Origin: Eggerthellaceae bacterium
GTDB lineage: Bacteria > Actinomycetota > Coriobacteriia > Coriobacteriales > Eggerthellaceae
Direction of reading: 5' to 3'
DNA: 5,741 nucleotides
Assembly (NCBI GenBank): GCA_900754955.1
Contig: CAAEEV010000059.1
Coordinates: forward strand, 1 to 5,741
The notes under the pieces are model-generated. The model made no database searches. It was not told where the DNA came from and saw only the letters and a program-made list of their open reading frames with translations. Of this stretch, positions 1-5,725 are shown piece by piece. Each line of letters opens with the position of its first letter. Position 1 is the first letter of the stretch. The translations under genes and the position numbers were made by a program.

Positions 1-2252
1 CGCGCTCCCGCGCGCCCGCCGGCGCCCTTGAAGCCGCTCGCGTCGTGGTGCGCGCCCGCGCTTCCGCTCACAAGCTCGCCTCCGTTCGCGCGCCCGCCGG
101 CCGCGGCCTCCTCGCGCTCGCGCTCCTCGGCCATCATCTGCTCGAGCAGTGGATCGCGCTTGATCGTTACGAGCGCACACGCCTGGATGGCGGGAGCCTC
201 GCCCGCTACGGTCGAGGTGCCCGCGCGCCCCGCCTCGAGATCGGCGTTGGCGGCGTCGAACGCCTCGTTCGTGTTCGCGCGCGAGAAGCCGGGCGCCACC
301 ACGCTGCCGAACGCGGCCACCTGCTCGCCGCTCTCGTTGGCCAGCGCGCGCCCGTCGCCCATGCCGTCGGTCACCTCGCCCTTGAACGTGCAGTTCGCGG
401 TGCCGTCGGCGTTCCATGCGGGGGCCTTCACGCCCGTCTCCTGGTCGGGGTATGCAAAGTCGCTGCCCGCGGGACGCCACTTCCCCGCAAGGCGCGCCGC
501 CATGTTCGCGGGCTCGTTCGTGAGCCACAGCTTCGCCAGGTGCGCCACGTGCGTCGGCTTCGCCTTGAAAGCCCAGTTCAGCTCGCTCTTCTCAGCGACC
601 GTGCTCTCGGAGAGACGTTCGAACTCCTCCTTGAGCGCGGCCATGCGCGCATCGATGCGACCCGTGCCGTTGTACAGCACGTCGTCGAGTCGGCGCATCT
701 GCTCGCGCGCCTGCTTGATGCGCGCGTCGACGCCGGCGGCCATCGTGGGATCGAGGATGCCGTGGGCGCCCTTGATGCGGTTGATGTCGAGCGCCGCGTC
801 GTAGGTCGCCTCGACCATCTCGTCGTTGGACATGTACACGCTCTCGTAGTTCATGATGTGCTTCCACGAGGGCAGGATCATGCGCTCGCGGTGCTCCTCG
901 AACGTGCGCGCGCGCAGGCGGTAGCCGTACGCCTCCGGGTTGTCGAAGGCGATCGACCCCACGTCCAGAAACGGAGCCATCGGCGAGGTCATCACCACAA
1001 GGCGCGGGTCGTAGTTCACAAGCTCGTAGAGGTGCTGCACGTAGGCGCCCGTCTCGCGCACGCTCGCGGCGGTCTGCTTGGGGATGCCCGTCATGAAGTA
1101 CAGATCGAAGCGGTCGCAGTTGGGGTGGCTCAGCGCGTCGACGATCGTCTCCTCGAGCTCGCGCATGGTGTAGTGGCCCTTGCCGAACGCCTTGCGCACA
1201 TCGTCGTCGTGGCTCTCGGCAGAGATCTCCACCGACCAGCTCTTGAGGTTCGCGTCGAGCATGCTGTAGAAGTCGTCGCCCCCGGGCGGCGGCCCGAAGA
1301 ACTCGAACCCGATGGGGTTGCGCACCTTGCCGCGCAGGCCCGTGATGAACTCGCGCGTGAACTCGGGGCCGGCCTGCAGGAAGTCGTTGAGCACGAAGAT
1401 GGGCCCCCACACGTGGCTCTGCACGTGCTCGATGTCGCGGATGAGCAGCTTCGGATCGCGCCACGCCACGCGGCGGCGCCCGAAGTGGTTCTTGAACGCG
1501 TAGGCGCTGCCGCCGCAGGTGGCGCAGTTGCGCGCGCAGCCGCGGCAGGTGAGGCTCGCCGTCACCGGATAGCTCAGCCAGCCCTTCATGGGCAGGTAGC
1601 TCGTCATGTCATGGTGGCGCAGCACGCCCTTCATCGGGTAGTCGTAGTCGAGCGAGATGGCGTTCATGTCGTCGGGTACCCACGACAGCGGGTTAATGTG
1701 CACCGTGCCCGAAGCGTCTTTCCACGTGAGGTTCGGGATGTCCGACAGGTCGCCCACGGGCGTGTGCGTGCGCGCCGCCCGCGCGATGCGCTCGACGAGC
1801 ATGCGCATGGGCTCCTCGGTGGAGTCGCCGCGGAACACGTAGTCGATGCAGTCGTACTTGATGAGGTCCTCGTGGAAGATCGACGACGACAGTCCGCCGA
1901 ACGAGATCGGCACGTGCGGATGCAGCCGCTTGAGGATCTTCGCCACCTCGATCGAGCCGTGGCAGTGCGGCATCCAGTGCAGATCGATGCCGAACAGGTG
2001 CGAGTCGAGCTTCGCGAGGTTCTTCTCCACGTCGAAGTTCTTCTTGTGCAGCATCATAGATGCGAGGTTGTAGATGCGCGCACGCAGGCCGTGGCGCTCG
2101 AGGTACTCGCACAGCGTAGTGAGGCCGAGCGGGTACATCTCGAAGATGGGCGTAGACGGCACCATGTCCGACACGGGGCCGTACATGATGGAGCGCTCGC
2201 GGAAATCGTAGGTGGCGGGCGCGTGGATGTATGTGATGTCGAGTGTTTGCAT
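1..2252 (-). CDS. B12-binding-domain radical SAM protein, Ta0216-like (partial, C-terminus beyond window)
   Basis: Reading the minus strand from the ATG at 2252 gives 750 codons without a stop before the window edge. Residues 1-160 look like a cobalamin-binding Rossmann domain: it opens with DITYIHAPA, later has FGIDLHW (87-93) and PISFGG (115-120), and ends in a DYVFRGDSTEEP segment (137-148). No canonical DxHxxG lower-ligand motif is visible. The radical SAM domain follows with Cys239-x3-Cys243-x2-Cys246, which would bind the 4Fe-4S cluster that cleaves SAM. An extra Cys236 lies just before it and GGSAY just after. Further core segments are VEISAES (341-347) and YFMTGIPKQT. These match my memory of the Ta0216-type B12/radical SAM family, whose substrate is unknown. 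Beyond about residue 570 the chain turns into an Ala/Gly/Glu-rich tail including an EEREREE stretch. The start is set by the N-terminal strand and the promoter right before it. Radical SAM fold is certain; the reaction is unknown. Confidence 0.9.
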   Translation of the reverse strand, partial: MQTLDITYIHAPATYDFRERSIMYGPVSDMVPSTPIFEMYPLGLTTLCEYLERHGLRARIYNLASMMLHKKNFDVEKNLAKLDSHLFGIDLHWMPHCHGSIEVAKILKRLHPHVPISFGGLSSSIFHEDLIKYDCIDYVFRGDSTEEPMRMLVERIARAARTHTPVGDLSDIPNLTWKDASGTVHINPLSWVPDDMNAISLDYDYPMKGVLRHHDMTSYLPMKGWLSYPVTASLTCRGCARNCATCGGSAYAFKNHFGRRRVAWRDPKLLIRDIEHVQSHVWGPIFVLNDFLQAGPEFTREFITGLRGKVRNPIGFEFFGPPPGGDDFYSMLDANLKSWSVEISAESHDDDVRKAFGKGHYTMRELEETIVDALSHPNCDRFDLYFMTGIPKQTAASVRETGAYVQHLYELVNYDPRLVVMTSPMAPFLDVGSIAFDNPEAYGYRLRARTFEEHRERMILPSWKHIMNYESVYMSNDEMVEATYDAALDINRIKGAHGILDPTMAAGVDARIKQAREQMRRLDDVLYNGTGRIDARMAALKEEFERLSESTVAEKSELNWAFKAKPTHVAHLAKLWLTNEPANMAARLAGKWRPAGSDFAYPDQETGVKAPAWNADGTANCTFKGEVTDGMGDGRALANESGEQVAAFGSVVAPGFSRANTNEAFDAANADLEAGRAGTSTVAGEAPAIQACALVTIKRDPLLEQMMAEEREREEAAAGGRANGGELVSGSAGAHHDASGFKGAGGRAGA

Positions 2253-2260
2253 AAGAGGGA

Positions 2261-2266
2261 AGTATA
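2261..2266 (-). promoter_or_regulatory. -10 box of the radical SAM gene, probably leaderless transcript
   Basis: On the minus strand TATACT (five of six bases of TATAAT) ends only 8 nt before the ATG at 2252. Transcription would normally begin 6-8 nt after a -10 box, at or next to the start codon. The 8 nt between them (TCCCTCTT) contain no Shine-Dalgarno sequence, which fits a leaderless mRNA. No convincing -35 hexamer is seen at the usual spacing. Confidence 0.5.
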
Positions 2267-2284
2267 GCAAGTGCGGCAAGCGCG
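2267..2284. repeat. Tandem pair of 9-mers beside the radical SAM promoter
   Basis: GCAAGTGCG is followed directly by GCAAGCGCG, matching at 8 of 9 positions. The pair lies immediately upstream of the minus-strand -10 box, where an activator or repressor could bind. It is short and could be chance in GC-rich DNA. Confidence 0.3.
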
Positions 2285-2337
2285 GGGCGCACGTTGCCGA
2301 TTTCCCCATGTGCTTTTCTCTTGGCAGGCGGCGACAA

Positions 2338-2346
2338 TGCTATCAT
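2338..2346 (+). promoter_or_regulatory. Extended -10 promoter of the amidohydrolase gene
   Basis: TGC followed by TATCAT forms an extended -10 element (TGn plus a hexamer with five of six consensus bases). It sits in the AT-richest part of the divergent region. Transcription would start near 2353, giving a leader of about 33 nt that contains the ribosome binding site. TTGGCA at 2321-2326 resembles a -35 box, but the 14-nt spacer is too short, so the extended -10 probably carries recognition. Confidence 0.45.
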
Positions 2347-2372
2347 TCTTATCTATTCCGAATTGCAGAAAA

Positions 2373-2379
2373 GAAGAGG
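2373..2379 (+). promoter_or_regulatory. Shine-Dalgarno site fixing the amidohydrolase start
   Basis: GAAGAGG ends 6 nt before ATG 2386. The reading frame stays open upstream to an ATG at 2212, but that start would overlap the divergent radical SAM gene and lie upstream of the promoter. The site therefore selects 2386. Confidence 0.6.
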
Positions 2380-2385
2380 TTGCCC

Positions 2386-3744
2386 ATGCTTATCTGCGCG
2401 CAGTATGTGTTTCCTGTAACGTCTGATCCCATTACCAACGGCGCCGTTCTCGTGCGTGACGGGAAGATCCGCGACGTCGGCCAGGCCGACATGCTCAAAC
2501 TCCGCTATCCCGACGAAGAAACGGTCGACTACGGTCTTGCGGCGGTCATGCCCGGCCTCGTCGATCTGCACACGCGCCTCGAGAAGACGGTGCTGCGCGG
2601 CGTGGCTCACGACGTGCCGTACGCCACGTGGATTCTCTCCATCCTCGAGCTGGGAAGCCGCCTCGAAGTGAGCGATTGGTACGACTCGGCGATCCTCGGC
2701 GGCCTCGACGCGCTCTCGAGCGGCATCACCACGGTGGCCGACATCACCTCCACGGGCGCGGCGTGCACGGCGGCGCAGAAGCTCGGCCTGCGCGGCGTCA
2801 TCTACCGCGAGGTGGCCGCCATGGACAAGTCGCGCGTGCCCTACGCCATCCGCTCGGCCGAGAACGACATCCTCCACTGGCGCGAGGAGGTCGATCAGGA
2901 CCGCATCACCATCGGCATCGCGCCGGGTGCTGTCTACGCCATCCATCCCTCGGTGTTCACGCAGGTGTCCGAGTGCGCCCGCAAGATGAACCTGCCGGTG
3001 GCCATGCGCCTCGCGGGCAGCCGCGAAGAGTACAACTTCGTCAAGCGCGGTTCCTCGATGTTCGCCGTCCACACGATGGACGACTCCAAGCGCGGCTACG
3101 TCGAGATCCCTCCGTGGATGCCCACGGGCGTGACGCCGGTGCGCTACGCGCTGAATTGGGGCGCGTTCGAGTCGTCGAACGTGCTCGTCATCCACGCCGT
3201 GCACGTCGATGACGACGACATCAAGAAGCTGCGCGAGTACAACGTGTCCATCTGCACCTGCGCCCGTTCGAACGCCCAGCTCGGCATGGGCATCGCGCCG
3301 CTCGGCGCGTTTTTGCGCGCGGGCCTCAACGTGGGCTTCGGCACCGATTCACCGGCGGCGACCGAATCGATCGACATGATCTCCGAGATGCGCATGAGCA
3401 TGCTCATCCAGCGCGCGTTCGACACGCGTCGCTTCCTCGACTCCTCTACGGTGCTCGAGCTTGCGACCATCGGCGGCGCGCGTGCGCTCGGCATCGACGA
3501 CAAGGTGGGCTCGCTCGAGATCGGCAAGTGCGCCGACCTCATCGCGGTCGACCTCTCGAGCTCGTATCAAACGCCCGATGCCGACCCTGTTTCGGCGGTG
3601 GTGAACACGTGCTCGTCCTCCGACGTGCTCATGACGATGGTGGACGGCAAGACGCTCTACGAGAAGAATCAATGGCACGTCGATGTGGATGTTGCGAAGA
3701 ACATCGCGCGCGTTATCGAGATTCGTGCGAAGCTGCGCGTGTAG
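2386..3744 (+). CDS. Amidohydrolase-superfamily protein, SAH/aminodeoxyfutalosine deaminase-like, with degenerate active site
   Basis: A 452-residue protein, normal length for the TrzA/SAH-deaminase type of cytosolic metal-dependent hydrolases. The N-terminal beta segment (MLICAQYVFPVTSD to VMPGLVD, residues 1-60) and the C-terminal GSLEIGKCADLIAVD (376-389) form the small composite domain around a TIM barrel. Family segments are clear: PGLVDLHTR (56-64), LRGVAHD (70-76), SGITTVAD (112-119), ARSNAQLGMGIAPL (293-306) and GTDSPA (319-324). The metal-site HxH is instead His62-Thr-Arg64. The strand-5 HLAES segment reads RLAGS, with Arg208 for the metal His and Gly211 for the catalytic Glu. Gly181 replaces the His of GPHSPY. 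His270 and Asp321 remain. An ordinary deaminase reaction therefore looks unlikely, and it may be a pseudoenzyme or an enzyme with altered chemistry. It has its own promoter and terminator and is probably monocistronic. Family assignment is firm; substrate and activity are unknown. Confidence 0.9.
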   Translation: MLICAQYVFPVTSDPITNGAVLVRDGKIRDVGQADMLKLRYPDEETVDYGLAAVMPGLVDLHTRLEKTVLRGVAHDVPYATWILSILELGSRLEVSDWYDSAILGGLDALSSGITTVADITSTGAACTAAQKLGLRGVIYREVAAMDKSRVPYAIRSAENDILHWREEVDQDRITIGIAPGAVYAIHPSVFTQVSECARKMNLPVAMRLAGSREEYNFVKRGSSMFAVHTMDDSKRGYVEIPPWMPTGVTPVRYALNWGAFESSNVLVIHAVHVDDDDIKKLREYNVSICTCARSNAQLGMGIAPLGAFLRAGLNVGFGTDSPAATESIDMISEMRMSMLIQRAFDTRRFLDSSTVLELATIGGARALGIDDKVGSLEIGKCADLIAVDLSSSYQTPDADPVSAVVNTCSSSDVLMTMVDGKTLYEKNQWHVDVDVAKNIARVIEIRAKLRV

Positions 3745-3758
3745 CTGAGGGTTTGGTG

Positions 3759-3764
3759 CATAAT
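3759..3764 (+). promoter_or_regulatory. Possible -10 box for the Tat operon, just before the terminator
   Basis: CATAAT (five of six bases of TATAAT), preceded directly by TG, lies in a small AT-rich island in otherwise GC-rich DNA. Transcription would begin near 3771, inside the stem of the hairpin at 3769-3800, so the mRNA would start with that hairpin. No -35 hexamer is seen at the expected distance. It may simply be AT-rich intergenic sequence. Confidence 0.25.
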
Positions 3765-3768
3765 ATGG

Positions 3769-3805
3769 CGGTGCGGCGCCCGAGCAGGGTTGCTGCACCG
3801 TTTTT
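3769..3805 (+). terminator. Rho-independent terminator after the amidohydrolase gene
   Basis: CGGTGCGGC (3769-3777) pairs with GCTGCACCG (3792-3800) as a 9-bp stem with one G-T wobble. The 14-nt loop can close further through 3778-3781 with 3787-3790. Five T residues follow at 3801-3805. It lies 24 nt after the amidohydrolase stop and separates that gene from the Tat cluster. Confidence 0.75.
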
Positions 3806-3833
3806 GCGTCGAGGAAAGTGACGGACAAGCGTT

Positions 3834-4046
3834 ATGGCCGGCAAGCAGTCCAGTAAGAAGAGCGGCAAGCTCACCCGCGAGCAGAGGGCGGAGCGCATCA
3901 AAGCCGCCCAGGAGCGCGAGCGCCGCGCGCAGGAGAAGCGCGAGCGTTCCGAGCGCCTGAAGAAGATCTTCACCGTGGTGGTGTGCGTGATTCTCGTTCT
4001 CGCTCTGGGCATTCCCACGATGGCCCTGACGCTGTTCTCGCTGTAG
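3834..4046 (+). CDS. Small single-pass membrane protein heading the Tat cluster (hypothetical)
   Basis: A 70-residue protein that I do not recognise. Residues 1-44 are almost entirely charged or polar, rich in Lys, Arg, Glu and Gln (for example LTREQRAERIKAAQERE, 13-29), and should form a long helix or coiled coil. Residues 45-69 (IFTVVVCVILVLALGIPTM and following) form one hydrophobic span ending at the C-terminus. The basic N-terminus predicts an N-in tail-anchored-like topology with almost nothing outside. There is no signal peptidase site or metal motif. The stop is 12 nt before the TatA/B start, so it is likely cotranscribed with the Tat genes and might act with them, though that is inference. 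The Shine-Dalgarno site is weak: GGA at 3823-3825 is well placed, while the better GAGGA at 3811-3815 is too far from ATG 3834. Confidence 0.75.
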   Translation: MAGKQSSKKSGKLTREQRAERIKAAQERERRAQEKRERSERLKKIFTVVVCVILVLALGIPTMALTLFSL

Positions 4047-4052
4047 AAAGGA
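4047..4052 (+). promoter_or_regulatory. Shine-Dalgarno site for the TTG-started TatA/B gene
   Basis: AAAGGA ends 6 nt before TTG 4059. This spacing supports TTG as the true start. The resulting N-terminus (MFGIGGFEL) is exactly where TatA/B proteins begin. Confidence 0.65.
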
Positions 4053-4058
4053 CACACG

Positions 4059-4574
4059 TTGTTTGGAATCGGAGGGTTTGAGCTCGTTCTCATCCTGCTG
4101 TTCGGGTTCCTCGTCTTCGGGCCCGACAAGCTTCCCGCCATCGCCAAGACGGTGGGGCAGGCCATCGGCAAGTTCCGCCGCGCGCAGGAGGAGATGAGCG
4201 GCACGCTCAAGGGCCAGGTGTTCGACAAGGACGCCGACGAGCCGTTCAAGAACCCGCTCGACATCATCGACGAGGCGGCCGACAAGGCGCAGAAGGGCGC
4301 CAAGGAGGCCAAGGAGGCTGCCGGCAAAGCAGCGCAGAAGGCCGAGAGCTTCGCCGAGCGCAAGGCGCGCTACGACCGCGAACGCGCGGCCCGCAAGGCG
4401 GCTGAGAAGAAGGCGAAGGCCGAGGCTGAGGCCGCTGCCGCCGACCCTGCGGTTGCCGTCGGCGCGAAGACGGTTGCGGAAGCCGACGACGCCGCTGCGC
4501 CTGCGAGCGTGGCTTCTGAAACGACAACGACCGCCGCATCTGCCGATGCGGCTTCGACGGGAAAGGCGGAGTAA
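4059..4574 (+). CDS. tatA: Sec-independent (twin-arginine) translocase subunit, TatA/TatB family
   Basis: A 171-residue membrane protein of the Tat pathway, which exports folded proteins bearing twin-arginine signals. The layout is typical: a short N-terminal transmembrane helix (residues 4-20, GIGGFELVLILLFGFLV), the FGPDKLP hinge (20-26), and an amphipathic helix (about 27-48, AIAKTVGQAIGKFRRAQEEM). Glu8 in the membrane helix, the FGP hinge and the length (E. coli TatB is about 171 residues, TatA about 90) favour a TatB-like protein. Only one TatA/B gene is present here, so it may serve both roles as in many Gram-positive bacteria, or a second copy may lie elsewhere. The tail (about 70-171) is low-complexity Ala/Lys/Glu, then Ala/Thr/Asp/Ser-rich, likely helical then disordered. 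It starts with TTG and lies 3 nt before tatC. The family is certain; TatA versus TatB is open. Confidence 0.93.
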   Translation: MFGIGGFELVLILLFGFLVFGPDKLPAIAKTVGQAIGKFRRAQEEMSGTLKGQVFDKDADEPFKNPLDIIDEAADKAQKGAKEAKEAAGKAAQKAESFAERKARYDRERAARKAAEKKAKAEAEAAAADPAVAVGAKTVAEADDAAAPASVASETTTTAASADAASTGKAE

Positions 4575-4577
4575 GTC

Positions 4578-5354
4578 ATGCCTATCGGTCCGGCTCGCAT
4601 GCCGCTTTTCGATCATCTGGGCGAGCTGCGCATGCGCCTCGTGCGCATCGTCGCCTGCCTTGCCATCGCGGTCATCGTGTTCTACATGGCAACGCCCACC
4701 ATGGGCCAGTTCCTGCTGCTGCCCATCGCCGAGTTCCTTCCGACCGACCCGGCAACGGGCATGGCCTCGCTTCAGGCGATCGACCCGTTCGAGGCGTTCG
4801 CCGTGCGTTTCGAGATCTCGCTGTTCGCTGGTCTCATCGCCACCTCACCCGTGATCCTCTGGCAGCTGCTCGCGTTCTTCCTGCCGGCGCTCAAGCCCAA
4901 GGAGCGCAAGTGGTTCATCCCCACGTTCATTGCGGCGGTGATCCTCTTCATCGTCGGCGTGGTGTTCTGCTATGCCATCATTCTCAACGCGGCGTTCCAG
5001 TGGCTCACCGACCAGGCCGACGGCCTCGGCTACGTGGCGCCGCGCATGTCGTCGTACGTGGACATCATCATCAAGTTCGAGGTGGCGTTCGGCTTCGCGT
5101 TCGAGCTGCCGCTCGTCATCTTCTACCTCGTCATCTTCGACGTGGTGCCGTACAAGAAGCTGCGCGAGAGCTGGCGTATGATCTACATCGTGCTCATGAT
5201 TCTGTGCGCCGTGGTGACGCCCGATGCGTCCCCGATCACCATGCTGCTCATGTTCGCCGCGATGGTCGCGCTCTACGAGCTGAGTTTGCTCATCGCGCGC
5301 ATCGTGCTGGCGCGCCGCATCAAGGCGCAGAACGCCGCGATGGAGGAAGAGTAG
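4578..5354 (+). CDS. tatC: Twin-arginine translocase subunit TatC
   Basis: A 258-residue polytopic membrane protein, the receptor for twin-arginine signal peptides. Conserved features are all present: the N-terminal cytosolic HLGELRMRL (13-21) with Glu16 and Arg18, the first periplasm-side loop, and FFLPALKPKERK (100-111) with the conserved Glu109. FGFAFELP (171-178) carries the intramembrane Glu176, and TPDASPIT (214-221) carries Asp216. Six hydrophobic spans are visible, at about 22-40, 78-101, 113-135, 163-188, 201-213 and 222-242. A short charged C-terminus (RRIKAQNAAMEEE) ends it. The start at 4578 has GGAG at 4568-4571, inside the end of the preceding gene. An internal Met8 at 4599 is a less likely start because it lacks such a site. 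It is 3 nt after tatA and 7 nt before hypA. Confidence 0.97.
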   Translation: MPIGPARMPLFDHLGELRMRLVRIVACLAIAVIVFYMATPTMGQFLLLPIAEFLPTDPATGMASLQAIDPFEAFAVRFEISLFAGLIATSPVILWQLLAFFLPALKPKERKWFIPTFIAAVILFIVGVVFCYAIILNAAFQWLTDQADGLGYVAPRMSSYVDIIIKFEVAFGFAFELPLVIFYLVIFDVVPYKKLRESWRMIYIVLMILCAVVTPDASPITMLLMFAAMVALYELSLLIARIVLARRIKAQNAAMEEE

Positions 5355-5361
5355 GGCGCAG

Positions 5362-5715
5362 ATGCACGAGCTGGGGATCATGACAGGCGTTCTCGATGCG
5401 GCTTCGCAGGCTGCGCACGAGGCCGGCGCGACGCGCCTGCTCAAGGTGAGCCTGTCGATCGGCGAGATGACCGAGGCGATCGAGGATGCGCTCGTGTTCG
5501 CCTTCGAGGCGCTCGTCGAGAACGATCCGTTCCTGAAAGACGCGCAGCTCGAGGTGAACATGATCCGCCCGAAGAGCCGCTGCCTCGAGTGCGGCGCCGA
5601 GTTCGAGCACGACCGCTTCCACATGTTCTGCCCCGAATGCGACAGCTTCGCGACCGAGCTGCTTGCCGGCCGCGAGCTGCAGATCGACTCGATCGAGGTC
5701 GACCTGCCCGACTAA
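5362..5715 (+). CDS. hypA: Hydrogenase maturation nickel metallochaperone HypA
   Basis: A 117-residue cytosolic protein that, with HypB, delivers nickel to the large subunit of NiFe hydrogenases. The length matches the family (about 115). It begins with MHELGI, where His2 is the conserved nickel ligand next to Glu3. The zinc site is Cys74-x2-Cys77 and Cys90-x2-Cys93 (CLEC and CPEC). The helical segment SIGEMTEAIEDALVFAFEAL (32-51) is typical. It follows tatC by 7 nt with AGGG at 5353-5356 overlapping the tatC stop, so cotranslation with the Tat genes is likely. This suggests that an important Tat substrate in this organism is a NiFe hydrogenase, but no hydrogenase or hypB gene is visible here. 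Confidence 0.96.
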   Translation: MHELGIMTGVLDAASQAAHEAGATRLLKVSLSIGEMTEAIEDALVFAFEALVENDPFLKDAQLEVNMIRPKSRCLECGAEFEHDRFHMFCPECDSFATELLAGRELQIDSIEVDLPD

Positions 5716-5725
5716 GTTGTTCCGC

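Noticed and set aside
592..1464. A 290-codon open frame on the minus strand inside the radical SAM gene
   Set aside because: It is in a different frame, Arg/His/Ala-rich and without motifs; the in-frame protein is the real one.
45..2267. A 740-codon open frame on the plus strand opposite the radical SAM gene
   Set aside because: Its translation is Arg/Val/His/Ala-rich with no domain, as expected for the antisense of a GC-rich gene. The minus strand holds a clear radical SAM protein across the same stretch.
2313..2373. CTTTTCT (2313-2319) and AGAAAAG (2367-2373) as an inverted repeat around the amidohydrolase promoter
   Set aside because: Only 7 bp with a 47-nt gap, and the right arm runs into the purine-rich ribosome site; it is easily due to chance.
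2212..2385. Upstream extension of the amidohydrolase to an ATG at 2212
   Set aside because: It would overlap the divergent gene and lie upstream of the promoter. The added residues (KCGKRGAHVADFP and similar) do not resemble the family, while 2386 has a good ribosome site and the family's N-terminal strand.
3811..3820. GAGGA (3811-3815) as ribosome site with GTG 3818 as start of the small membrane protein
   Set aside because: GTG 3818 is out of frame with the protein and only 2 nt from the site; ATG 3834 gives the coherent charged-helix plus membrane-span protein.
3669..4616. A 315-codon open frame on the minus strand across the Tat genes
   Set aside because: It is antisense to three well-supported genes and its Arg/Leu-rich translation shows no family features.
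4845..5624. A 259-codon minus-strand open frame opposite tatC and hypA
   Set aside because: The His/Asp/Glu/Arg-rich translation is a shadow of hydrophobic tatC codons; no motif or ribosome site supports it.
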